From the NCBI RefSeq assembly GCF_000026365.1, contig NC_012996.1:1116001-1180000 (forward strand): a DNA stretch of 64,000 nt, given 5' to 3'. Below are positions 9,418 through 18,554 of the stretch, piece by piece; positions within the stretch are counted from its first letter, which is position 1; each line of letters opens with the position of its first letter. The translations under genes and the position numbers were made by a program. A model generated the notes under the pieces. It did not search any database. It worked only from the letters and a program-made list of their open reading frames with translations, and had not been told where the DNA came from. This DNA comes from Zygosaccharomyces rouxii (taxonomy: Eukaryota > Ascomycota > Saccharomycetes > Saccharomycetales > Saccharomycetaceae).

Positions 9418-10527
9418 ATGTCTACGATTACTGTTCAAATAAAGAGTGGTCAAAATAAATGGGAAGTTACCGTTGATCCTGAATCGACCGTTTCGACTTT
9501 TAAAGAAGAAATAAGTAAAGTTTCAGAAATTCCCGCCTCAAGTCAAAGATTGATCTATTCAGGTAAGATCCTTAAGGATGATCAAACTTTGCAATTTTAC
9601 AATTTGCAAGATGGACACTCAGTTCACTTGGTAAAATCGAGTAAAGCACCTGGTAACGCTAGCGGTGGTAGTAGTAGCACTGCAGCAGCAACAGCTGGCA
9701 GTGGCGCATCTGCTGTACCTCCTAGCGGGAATGCTAGTACAACACCAACGACAGGAGCACCAAGTAATTTGTCTGCTGGACAGAGTGGTGGATTCAATCC
9801 ATTAGCAGATTTAACGTCAGCAAGATATGCAGGTTTTACCTCGTTACCATCAGCCGATATGTTCGGACCTGATGGTGGTGCAACCAATATGCCAAATCAA
9901 GAAGATTTATTAAACATGTTAGATAACCCAATTTTCCAATCGCAAATGAATGAAATGCTTTCAAATCCACAAATGGTCGATTTTATGATTCAATCGAATC
10001 CTCAATTACAAGCAATGGGACCACAAGCAAGACAGATGTTCCAATCGCCTTTCTTTAGACAAATGTTGACAAACCCTCAAATGATTAGACAGAGTATGCA
10101 ATTTGCAAGAATGATGAACCCAGGTGGAGGTGAAAATGATGCTGCCAATGCGTTCCCAGCTCCAGGTAACGAAAATACAGAGGGTGAAAGCGCTGCAGGT
10201 GCTAACGATGGTGGTAATCCTGCTGCCGCCGCCACAAATGCCGGAGCTCCCCCAGCTGGTAACCCATTTGCTGCTCTTCTAGGTGGTGGTGGACCATTAC
10301 AACAACCGGGCGGTCTAGATCCTCAACTTTTAGCATCGATGTTGGGTGCACCTTCACAACAACAACAACCACAAGATAATAGACCACCAGAAGAACGTTA
10401 TGAAACTCAGTTAAGACAATTAAACGAAATGGGTTTCTTCGATTTTGATAGGAACGTTGCAGCCCTAAGACGAAGCGGCGGGTCTGTTCAGGGAGCCCTC
10501 GATTCTTTACTAAACGGTGACGTCTAA
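9418..10527 (+). CDS. DSK2: Ubiquitin-like/UBA proteasome shuttle Dsk2
   Basis: Dsk2 (ubiquilin family) binds polyubiquitinated proteins through its UBA domain and the proteasome through its ubiquitin-like domain. It also serves in ER-associated degradation and spindle-pole duplication. I start at ATG 9418 (MSTITVQIKSGQNKWEV), which matches the S. cerevisiae N-terminus. The frame extends 32 codons upstream to an earlier ATG that adds a basic, non-conserved leader. The 369-residue product has the UBL at 1-75 with the RLIYSGKILKDDQ segment. STI1-like repeats rich in Asn, Pro, Gln and Met lie at about 155-230, a Gly/Ala/Asn-rich linker follows, and the C-terminal UBA covers about 325-367 with the Met-Gly-Phe motif NEMGFFDFD. 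Length equals the family's (S. cerevisiae 373). Confidence 0.95.
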   Translation: MSTITVQIKSGQNKWEVTVDPESTVSTFKEEISKVSEIPASSQRLIYSGKILKDDQTLQFYNLQDGHSVHLVKSSKAPGNASGGSSSTAAATAGSGASAVPPSGNASTTPTTGAPSNLSAGQSGGFNPLADLTSARYAGFTSLPSADMFGPDGGATNMPNQEDLLNMLDNPIFQSQMNEMLSNPQMVDFMIQSNPQLQAMGPQARQMFQSPFFRQMLTNPQMIRQSMQFARMMNPGGGENDAANAFPAPGNENTEGESAAGANDGGNPAAAATNAGAPPAGNPFAALLGGGGPLQQPGGLDPQLLASMLGAPSQQQQPQDNRPPEERYETQLRQLNEMGFFDFDRNVAALRRSGGSVQGALDSLLNGDV

Positions 10528-10766
10528 ATCTAAAGATGTTAAACAATTTTTACGTCTTTATATATCTTCATTTCTACTACTTTATGTACACTCTTTCGTA
10601 TGTATGTAGTACCTGATTCTGTAGTTATTACTCGTTGTAGTCTGCTGCCTTTTTTTTTTTCTTTTGTTCGTTCTTTAGTATCGATAGTGAAAAAAGTTGT
10701 AAGTAAAGGATAGTTGTATTAACATTAGAGAAATGAATATGTAAGAGAGCGGCTTATTAGTTCGTT

Positions 10767-12290
10767 ATGGATAATTACATTCAAATCACTAAGCTACCGA
10801 CTTTACAAGAACTCCAACATGAGGACAGAGAACCTAATGTAGTTAAAGTGCTGGCTAAGTCTGTTGCATTACAACTGAAACCAATGAATGCACAAATTAC
10901 TCAATTTGCATTCGATAGGTTATTACAATTAGTTGACGGTCAATTAAATGATATGATTTCACAATTACATCGAATGAGTAATTTACAGAGACGTGAAACA
11001 ATTGCCAAGGGCGATATTTCTATGTTAATGGAAGGTTTCAATATTTCACCTTCTTCAATCGAATTACAAAGTCGAATCTCAGAATTCTATTCTCAAAAGT
11101 ATTTTAAAGAATTTAATCATTTACATTCTTTACGAGACTTACAGTCATCATTGGCTCATGAAATGGTACCGTTTGAAGACCAAGAAGCGGTTAGACAAAA
11201 TGTTTCTACAGTTTTAGTACCGCCAACAAATCCACTACAAGATTTTCTACCCAAATGGTTACCTGATTTTCCACCAGATCATACCTATAAATTTACTCCT
11301 CAATACAGTCATCCTATAACCGACGAAACAACAATTAGAAGGCAAATTGTTGAAGAAGCTAAGCAATCGGAATTAGCGTTATCACACCTTTCACAGAAGA
11401 AAAATCCAACCGATGATATTGTTAATCGGTCTCAATACGACTCAGAGTTGGCTGAACAAGAAACTTTGGCAATCTACGGATCACAACTCAAGAAAAGGAA
11501 AACTCAACACCCACAGGCAAATTCAGCAGATCTTTTGTCCAAACTTCCGCAGACAAACTTTAGCGTGGAAGAATATGCCCATAATAGAATCGAGGTGGCC
11601 AGAAAGAAGGTACTTGAATTTGAAGAGAGACAATTACAATCACAACAAGATCCCTTCCTAAAACTTTCACGAATAGCGTTTACACAGTGTAATGATAAAT
11701 TTACGAAAAAACAGGTTCATAGAGAATTCCAATTGGCATTACAAAGATCATTTATCCATCTGGTTAAAAGTATACCAGAGTTAGAACGAAATAAATTGGA
11801 GACTGAAGAAAAAGCCAAAGAAGAGAGAAGTAAAAGGCTACAGGAATTGAGAGCTCAAAGAGAGGAACAGGAGAAGAAAGGGGAAAGAGATGTGCTAGAT
11901 TTGGATGAACTGGATCAAAATCAGGAAGATTTCTTTGCCATGGAAAGCAGCGATGAAGAAGTTATGGAGCCAACGGTAGATAAACCACCGCTAGAGCAAC
12001 CGCAACAAACAGAAACGGCACAGAATGAACCACAGCAACCAGAACTTATACAAGAACATGTCCAAGAGAAATCACAGCACGAACAAGAACAAGAACAAGA
12101 ACAAGTACAAGAACCAGAGCGTATAGGGGAAGAAATTCAGCCAGCGACCCAGGAAATCGCAGATTTACCTCCACAAGAACCCCAAGGAGAACCCTTGCAA
12201 GGCCGCCCACAGGAGGAAGATATTTCTATTGAATTATCATCTAACCCATCAGAAGATGAAGATCTAAATAACTCTACATATCCTGTATAA
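10767..12290 (+). CDS. TAF8: TFIID subunit Taf8
   Basis: Taf8 is a TFIID subunit that pairs with Taf10 through a histone fold and helps build the Taf2-Taf8-Taf10 module. The 507-residue product is almost exactly the S. cerevisiae length (510). The histone-fold-like helical region covers about 18-95, with alternating leucines and acidic residues. A conserved block follows at about 130-190, including the Pro-rich stretch PKWLPDFPPDHTY. The C-terminal third is charged and then Gln/Glu-rich (about 400-490) with short QE repeats. The gene is on the plus strand between DSK2 and FCP1, consistent with YML114C interleaved between YMR276W and YMR277W. Family assignment rests on the N-terminal blocks and on synteny. 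Confidence 0.85.
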   Translation: MDNYIQITKLPTLQELQHEDREPNVVKVLAKSVALQLKPMNAQITQFAFDRLLQLVDGQLNDMISQLHRMSNLQRRETIAKGDISMLMEGFNISPSSIELQSRISEFYSQKYFKEFNHLHSLRDLQSSLAHEMVPFEDQEAVRQNVSTVLVPPTNPLQDFLPKWLPDFPPDHTYKFTPQYSHPITDETTIRRQIVEEAKQSELALSHLSQKKNPTDDIVNRSQYDSELAEQETLAIYGSQLKKRKTQHPQANSADLLSKLPQTNFSVEEYAHNRIEVARKKVLEFEERQLQSQQDPFLKLSRIAFTQCNDKFTKKQVHREFQLALQRSFIHLVKSIPELERNKLETEEKAKEERSKRLQELRAQREEQEKKGERDVLDLDELDQNQEDFFAMESSDEEVMEPTVDKPPLEQPQQTETAQNEPQQPELIQEHVQEKSQHEQEQEQEQVQEPERIGEEIQPATQEIADLPPQEPQGEPLQGRPQEEDISIELSSNPSEDEDLNNSTYPV

Positions 12291-12600
12291 AAAAAAATTA
12301 CTTGCCTCATGCGACGCGAAACATCTCTCGAGATAGTCCCTTATGTCTTTATTGTTCATTCATCATCATCATGATTCTTTTTAAAGACTCTTAAGCGAAA
12401 AATTTGACAAAGTTTCGGTCAACTTGACGATGATGCACGGAAACAAAACTAAACTGATAGGAATAAGGGTATATACTGGAGTGTGTTGTCGAAAAGGTTA
12501 GGAATTACAAGTGAAGGAATTAGCAGTATAACACCTTTTCATAGATTCTCCTTTTTTTTCTTTTATAATCTTGATTTAGTTATTCTTTTATTTTGGTACT
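12291..12600. other. TAF8-FCP1 intergenic region
   Basis: This 310-bp stretch holds the TAF8 3' end and the FCP1 promoter. A (CAT) trinucleotide run lies near 12357-12371. A CGCGAAA element at 12315-12321 is one base short of the SBF box. I see nothing else. Confidence 0.4.
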
Positions 12601-14895
12601 ATGGCTACACCGGTGATAGCGCCTGAAAGTCTTCCATATCCGATTACTATTGATCAGCTTATAGCACCCATTGGTAGTACCGTTAAGAAGGGGCAGCGGC
12701 TCTTTGCTTACAAGTTTTGGTACATGGTTGAAATTGCTAGCTCCCCTGACGAAAATGATGGTAACGGTGGAGCACAGCATTCAAAGAAGACGGTCAGAGA
12801 ATCAATTGAATTTTTTGAATCACCATTTGAAGGTGATCTCGTAAGTTGGGAAGTGGATAGAGGCGATGAAGTTGCATCTGCAAGACAAGTGATATGTGAA
12901 ATTATGAGACCTTGCAATCACGATGTTGTTTATGGAGGGCTTTGTACAATGTGTGGTAAAGAAGTTGATGAAAACGATCAAATGGAAGCCAATCTAGCCA
13001 TTTCACATACTGATACCAATTTGAAAGTTAGTCGTAAGGAGGCTGAGGATATGGAACATTTTTTAAAACAAAGATTAAGACAATCTAAAAAATTGGTACT
13101 AGTAGTTGATTTGGACCAAACTGTGATACATTGTGGTGTTGATCCAACTATTGGTGAGTGGAAGAAAGATCCATCCAATCCAAACTACGAAACTCTTAAG
13201 GATGTCCAAATGTTTTCACTGGAGGAAGAACCAATTGTGCCGCCCATGTACATGGGACCGAGACTACCTGAAAGAAAATGTTGGTATTTTGTTAAAGTTA
13301 GACCTGGCCTAAGGGAATTCTTTGCACAATTGGCACCACTATATGAAATGCATATTTATACCATGGCCACTAGAACCTATGCGCTTGAGATTGCTAAGAT
13401 TATCGATCCTGATGGATCGCTTTTCGGTGATCGAATTTTATCAAGAGATGAAAATGGTTCTTTAACTCAAAAGTCACTAGAAAGGTTATTTCCAACAGAT
13501 CAATCCATGGTAATTGTCATTGATGACAGAGGTGATGTTTGGAATTGGTGTCCAAATTTAATCAAAGTGGTTCCGTACAATTTCTTTGTCGGTGTGGGTG
13601 ATATAAATTCAAATTTTCTGCCTAGGCAACAATCAGGTCTTTTACAATTAGGTAGGCGAACGCATAAGAAACCACAAGAATCTGATGAATTGTTAACAGA
13701 TATTATGGATACTGAGAAAAGATTGCAAGAAAAGATCGATGAAGAAGTCAAAAGACAAGAGGAAAAATTAAGCCATCAATTGACCACCAATGATGAACCA
13801 GTTCAAGGAGAATCTAAGGAACAATTGACGAAAAAATTAGAATATTCCGCATCATTAGAAGTTCAACAGCAGAATAGACCATTAGCTACTTTACAAAAAC
13901 ATATGCATAATCAGAGGTTATTGGTAGATGACGATGATGAATTATACTATTTGAAGGATACTCTGGCGAAAATACATCGTAAATATTATAAACTTCTAGA
14001 TGAAGGTAATGAAAACAGTGCAGATATCCAATCCTTAGTGCCAACTATGAAAGGACAGGTTTTCAAAGATTGTTATTTTGTATTTTCAGGTTTGATACCG
14101 TTGGGCACAAATATTAGAAGAGCAGATATTGTTCTTTGGACTGGAATGTTTGGTGCTATTACATCATCAGAAATCGATGAAAATACAACACACGTTATAA
14201 CAAAGACACCGGGTACTTATAAGGCAAGAATTGCCAAGGGTTTTAATGAAAACGTTAAAGTAGTCCATCCGGATTGGGTATTTGAATGTTTGGTCACTTG
14301 GACACATGTTGATGAAAAACCCTACGAATTAATCATTCAAGATCCAGCAACAGAAGAAGAGATTCAAGATTTCAAACGCAAGATCGAACAGCGTCATCTA
14401 ATTGAAGAGCAACGTAGAGAGCAATTCGAATCAGAGGCTCTAATGAAAACGGCACAGGATAGCACGCTTAATCTGTTTGCAGGCGGAACGTCATGGCTCA
14501 ATGATGAGGATGAAGAAATTTCTGAAGATGAGGAGGACGATAATGATGATGAGGAGGAGGAGGAGGAGGAAGATGTTGCTGATGGCGGCTATGGTGCAAA
14601 TGATATTCCTGATGGAGGTAACGAAGACAACCGCAATAAAGAGAACGATAGTGATCGTGCACCTACAAATCAGCAAGATCAACAGGATCAAAAGCAAGAC
14701 CAAGGAGGAGAAAAACCGCAGGAACAAACAAAGGATCCGGAATCTCTGAAAAGGGCATTACAAAATTCAGATTCACAATCTTCAGAAGATCAACCGAGCC
14801 AAAAGAAGGTCCATCTGGAAAATTCGAAGGGTAATCGTGAGGATGACAGTGAATCGGATCTGGAAGAGGAACTACTCAATGCATTAGATGCTTGA
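12601..14895 (+). CDS. FCP1: RNA polymerase II CTD phosphatase Fcp1
   Basis: Fcp1 removes phosphate from the C-terminal repeats of RNA polymerase II, mainly Ser2P, so that the enzyme can be recycled. The 764-residue product has the HAD-type catalytic motif DLDQT at 170-174, where the first aspartate is the expected nucleophile. The conserved VRPGLREF region and a second acidic motif VIDDRGDVW follow. A Cys-rich knuckle at about 105-119 (CNHDVVYGGLCTMC) precedes the catalytic domain, as in S. cerevisiae. One BRCT domain covers about 480-575, including the Trp of HPDWVFECL. The C-terminus is very acidic (Asp/Glu runs near 650-670) and ends in an acidic amphipathic segment of the kind that binds TFIIF (known for the family, inferred here). 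Length is close to the 732 of S. cerevisiae. Confidence 0.95.
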   Translation: MATPVIAPESLPYPITIDQLIAPIGSTVKKGQRLFAYKFWYMVEIASSPDENDGNGGAQHSKKTVRESIEFFESPFEGDLVSWEVDRGDEVASARQVICEIMRPCNHDVVYGGLCTMCGKEVDENDQMEANLAISHTDTNLKVSRKEAEDMEHFLKQRLRQSKKLVLVVDLDQTVIHCGVDPTIGEWKKDPSNPNYETLKDVQMFSLEEEPIVPPMYMGPRLPERKCWYFVKVRPGLREFFAQLAPLYEMHIYTMATRTYALEIAKIIDPDGSLFGDRILSRDENGSLTQKSLERLFPTDQSMVIVIDDRGDVWNWCPNLIKVVPYNFFVGVGDINSNFLPRQQSGLLQLGRRTHKKPQESDELLTDIMDTEKRLQEKIDEEVKRQEEKLSHQLTTNDEPVQGESKEQLTKKLEYSASLEVQQQNRPLATLQKHMHNQRLLVDDDDELYYLKDTLAKIHRKYYKLLDEGNENSADIQSLVPTMKGQVFKDCYFVFSGLIPLGTNIRRADIVLWTGMFGAITSSEIDENTTHVITKTPGTYKARIAKGFNENVKVVHPDWVFECLVTWTHVDEKPYELIIQDPATEEEIQDFKRKIEQRHLIEEQRREQFESEALMKTAQDSTLNLFAGGTSWLNDEDEEISEDEEDDNDDEEEEEEEDVADGGYGANDIPDGGNEDNRNKENDSDRAPTNQQDQQDQKQDQGGEKPQEQTKDPESLKRALQNSDSQSSEDQPSQKKVHLENSKGNREDDSESDLEEELLNALDA

Positions 14896-15205
14896 TTTTT
14901 ATTGCGTCCGTAGTATATTTTCGGAGGTATGTCGTCAAGCAGGTAGGAGTCCACTAAAGCGGACTCAATCAATCGTATGGGGAATGTATTATACAGGCAA
15001 CGTTACTATATAAACCAAGCAATTTATATCGCTATGGTCGGCAACTGGGTCACGTGTTATATACCTGATCATCATTTCAAATTGTTCAGTTGTTAGATGA
15101 TCTCGGGTTCCCCATATTCTTAACTTGAATGTCCCTAAGGTTAAAAGGTCGATCACTTTCAATTACGTATATATATAACATATTTTTTATTTAATAGTAA
15201 AGAAG
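14896..15205. promoter_or_regulatory. FCP1-PGM3 intergenic region with a CACGTG box
   Basis: The PGM3 promoter region carries a CACGTG core in GGTCACGTGTT at 15051-15056, about 150 bp upstream of the ATG, and a TATA-like stretch near 15165-15180. The Cbf1-type reading is inference from the hexamer alone. Confidence 0.4.
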
Positions 15206-17038
15206 ATGAGTTCTAACATCCCAGAAAATCTAAAACAGCCCATCAGTCTGTGGCTTGCTCAGGATCGTAATGAGAAGACTTGCAAGGAGATAGCTGAACT
15301 TTGTGATGCTGAAAACTGGTCCGAATTACACGAGAGATTAAATTCAAGATTACAATTTGGTACTGCTGGCTTGAGAGCTCGTATGGAGGCTGGATTTAGT
15401 CGTATGAATACGTTGGTAGTCATTCAGGCGACACAAGGTTTGGCTCAATACATTAAGAAGCAATTTCCAGATCATCTAGTGGCAGTTGTTGGACATGACC
15501 ACAGATTCAATTCGATGGATTTCGCCAAAGCTACAGCTACAGTTCTCCTCAAGGCTGGATTTGAAGTTCACTATTTGAATCAGGGAGATTCCTATGTGCA
15601 TACACCAATGGTTCCCTTTACGGTGGACAGAGTTAAGGCTTCTGTAGGGGTTATGATAACTGCAAGTCATAATCCAAAACTGGATAACGGTTATAAAGTT
15701 TATTATGCCAATGGTTGCCAAATCATTCCACCTCATGATTCTGCCATCGCTAGAAGCATTGAATCTAATTTGGAGCCGGGCAATGGTGTTTGGGATTGGG
15801 ATCAAACCATGCAGCAGGCGGCAGATGAAGGTAAGCTCATCTACGGACGTGATAAAATGTTGGAACAATACATATCATGTGTTAAGGATTCTTTTGTGAC
15901 CGAACTTGATTCTCTGCCCAAAGGTAAGCCATGGTTCGTCTATACCCCAATGCACGGTGTCGGTTATCAAGTATTTGATCAGATTGCATCAAAAATTTTA
16001 CAACTAGAGGTCAACAGGGACTTCTTAGTGGTTTCTGAGCAACTAAATCCTGATCCTGAATTCCCCACCGTTCAATTCCCCAACCCTGAGGAGAAAGGTG
16101 CCCTTGATTTAGCTATTAAACTTGCAGAAAACCATGGTATTAAACTCGTTATTGCTAGTGATCCTGACGCTGACAGATTTTCCGTAGCATTTAAAGGACC
16201 CCATGGATGGCAACAGTTAAGCGGCAATGACATTGGATTTCTTTTTGCTTACTACGAGTTGCAAAAATATAGGGGATTCGATGCTGAATACCAGAAATCC
16301 CATCCCTTGGCAATGCTTAATTCCACAGTTTCATCTCAAATGATTAACAGTATGGCTGCTTTGGAAGGTTTCCACCATGAGGACACTTTAACTGGATTCA
16401 AGTGGATTGGTAACCGTGCACTTGAATTAGAGGCTCGCGGCTATTACGTACCATTTGGGTTTGAAGAAGCCATTGGTTACATGTTTCCCGCTACTGAACA
16501 TGATAAGGATGGTATAAGTGCGGCAGTGGTTTTCCTACAGGCCTACCATTCTTGGATCTCTCAGGGGAAATCACCGTTAGATATCCTTGATGAAGCCTCC
16601 GCCAAATACGGAGTCTTCAGAGAGTACAACGGTTATTATTTGGTGGATGAACCCTCATTGACCAACAAAACCTTTGCATATATTAGGGAAGATTATACTC
16701 CAAAGGGTGAGAATTACCCTCGAACCATTGGCGATTTACAAGTAAAGACATTTCGGGATCTAACTACTGGATATCAATCCGACACCCCCAACAACATCCC
16801 TAATCTACATGTAGACCCTTCATCACAAATGATAACCATTGTAGCACAACCAAAGGGTGGTGGATCAGGAGAGCATGTGAGGTTTACGCTACGTGGATCA
16901 GGCACAGAACCTAAATTGAAGGTTTACATAGAGGCCGGCGCACAAAGTGATCCAAGAGCCAGAGAATTGGCAAGACAGACTTGGGACATACTAAGAGAAG
17001 AGTGGTTTAACAGACCTGGCTTGACTACTAAGTTCTAA
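15206..17038 (+). CDS. PGM3: Phosphoribomutase / phosphoglucomutase Pgm3
   Basis: This is an alpha-D-phosphohexomutase of the Pgm2-type family. In S. cerevisiae, Pgm3 (YMR278W) acts mainly as phosphoribomutase, interconverting ribose-1-phosphate and ribose-5-phosphate in nucleoside salvage, with minor phosphoglucomutase activity. The 610-residue product has the N-terminal FGTAGLRARM segment. The active-site loop TASHNPKLDNGYKVY has the phosphorylated serine at about 154. The metal-binding DPDADR motif is at about 318-323, the sugar-binding GFEEAIGYM region is present, and the C-terminal phosphate-binding loop reads GSGTEPKLKVY. All four domains of the family are therefore intact. The gene follows FCP1 in the same orientation, as in S. 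cerevisiae. Confidence 0.93.
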   Translation: MSSNIPENLKQPISLWLAQDRNEKTCKEIAELCDAENWSELHERLNSRLQFGTAGLRARMEAGFSRMNTLVVIQATQGLAQYIKKQFPDHLVAVVGHDHRFNSMDFAKATATVLLKAGFEVHYLNQGDSYVHTPMVPFTVDRVKASVGVMITASHNPKLDNGYKVYYANGCQIIPPHDSAIARSIESNLEPGNGVWDWDQTMQQAADEGKLIYGRDKMLEQYISCVKDSFVTELDSLPKGKPWFVYTPMHGVGYQVFDQIASKILQLEVNRDFLVVSEQLNPDPEFPTVQFPNPEEKGALDLAIKLAENHGIKLVIASDPDADRFSVAFKGPHGWQQLSGNDIGFLFAYYELQKYRGFDAEYQKSHPLAMLNSTVSSQMINSMAALEGFHHEDTLTGFKWIGNRALELEARGYYVPFGFEEAIGYMFPATEHDKDGISAAVVFLQAYHSWISQGKSPLDILDEASAKYGVFREYNGYYLVDEPSLTNKTFAYIREDYTPKGENYPRTIGDLQVKTFRDLTTGYQSDTPNNIPNLHVDPSSQMITIVAQPKGGGSGEHVRFTLRGSGTEPKLKVYIEAGAQSDPRARELARQTWDILREEWFNRPGLTTKF

Positions 17039-17201
17039 CTGTCATCACCGTCATCATCATCATCCGCATGCAATGACTATCCGTATCATATGACTGTGTG
17101 ATGAGGCTGCCAAGGGCACTTGCAAGAGAAGAAGAGCTCTATATGCAAACTACATATGGATAGGGTCGTAAAGCAATTAGAGCATTGCCCCACATATCAC
17201 C

Positions 17202-18179
17202 ATGCGTCAGCAGTTGCTCGAGGTTTTAAGAGATACTGATAGAGTTCTAGTTATGGATGGTGGTCAAGGGACCGAGTTGGAGAACAGAGGTATGAACATC
17301 AGTGGTCCCATTTGGTCAACAGTCCCGTTTACTAAGGAAGAATTCTGGAATTTTGATCAACCCTATACTGATAGAGATGTTGTGAATTCTATGTTTAAGG
17401 CCTATGTTGATGCAGGTGCTCAATTGCTATCTACAGTGACCTACCAGACGAGTTACAAGACTATCTGTGCTCATACAGATATCCACACGAGGACACAGTA
17501 CGATCAACTACTGGACAGAATTGTTGGATTTTGTCGTCGCTGCATTGGGGATGATCATTATTTAGTCGGTAGTATCGGACCCTATGCTGCACATGTGGGG
17601 GCAGAATATACAGGTGATTACGGTCCGAAACCTGAGGAAATCGACTACTGGCAGTATTTCGAGCCACAGGTGGCTAACTTCAATCGTAATGAAACCATCG
17701 ACATTATAGGACTAGAAACGGTCCCAAACGTGCATGAATTAAAATCAATCTTATCGTGGGACGAAACCAAGATCAGTAAACCATTTTATGTGAGTCTTTG
17801 CGTGGGTGATGACGGTAACCTACGTGATGGTACTCCATTAGAGCAACTAGTGCCGTTGTTTGCAAACAGATCCAATAAGAATCTGCTGCTCGTGGGGATC
17901 AATTGCTGTAGTTTATCCGTATCATCGCAAGCACTATCCCATCTTAACGAAATTTTGGCATCAACACCAATGGGTCTACTGGTATACCCAAACAGCGGTG
18001 AGATTTATGATCACAAGACTCAGACGTGGTCCAGGCCAACAGGCTTAGATTCTCATAGGTTGTCATGGCCATCGCTAGTACAAGAGTATAGGAAATTTGG
18101 AGCCCGCGCTATCGGTGGATGCTGCAGAACAACTCCATTAGACATTCAAGAAATCTGTAAAGTTGTAGACCGCAATTAG
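17202..18179 (+). CDS. MHT1: Homocysteine S-methyltransferase (Mht1/Sam4 family)
   Basis: The enzyme makes methionine from homocysteine, using S-methylmethionine (Mht1) or AdoMet (Sam4) as methyl donor. The 325-residue product has the family start MDGGQGTELENRG at 18-30. The zinc-ligand cysteines lie in GINCC (C235/C236) and GGCCRT (C307/C308). It resembles S. cerevisiae Mht1 slightly more than Sam4, for example in SIGPYAAH, EYTGDYGPKPE and LVYPNSGEIY. The split into two paralogues may post-date this lineage, so the donor preference is open. It lies only 163 bp after PGM3. Neither MHT1 nor SAM4 is near PGM3 or VAN1 in S. cerevisiae, so its position is special to this lineage or was lost in S. 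cerevisiae. Confidence 0.9.
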   Translation: MRQQLLEVLRDTDRVLVMDGGQGTELENRGMNISGPIWSTVPFTKEEFWNFDQPYTDRDVVNSMFKAYVDAGAQLLSTVTYQTSYKTICAHTDIHTRTQYDQLLDRIVGFCRRCIGDDHYLVGSIGPYAAHVGAEYTGDYGPKPEEIDYWQYFEPQVANFNRNETIDIIGLETVPNVHELKSILSWDETKISKPFYVSLCVGDDGNLRDGTPLEQLVPLFANRSNKNLLLVGINCCSLSVSSQALSHLNEILASTPMGLLVYPNSGEIYDHKTQTWSRPTGLDSHRLSWPSLVQEYRKFGARAIGGCCRTTPLDIQEICKVVDRN

Positions 18180-18554
18180 AGCACAAACAGGGCAGCAAGA
18201 TTAACCAGCTAAATACTCTTCATCTCCATTTTTAAATAGTTGAAATAGTTCAAGTGATCTTGGCCAGCCATTTTCACGAAAAATTTCAAGTCAACGGCAG
18301 CGTAGAAAAATAAACTTGTTACCAAAACAAGGGAAGTAAAAAGTTCAAATAATAAATACGTGTCAAGGATCCACTCCTCTTAGACTAGGCTTTGTTGTTA
18401 AATAACATAGGGTGAGTTGCGCTGTATATTTCAGATCTAGCGGAGATATCTGCGAATCCAATTGAAAATTCACTAGAGAAACGAAGTACTCAATAATTAT
18501 CAAAAGGATTAGCAAAGCAACATATAGATACCCGTCCATTCGTTTTATTTACCA
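18180..18554. other. MHT1-VAN1 intergenic region
   Basis: This 375-bp stretch is AT-rich promoter sequence for VAN1. I see no further gene or clear factor site. Confidence 0.35.
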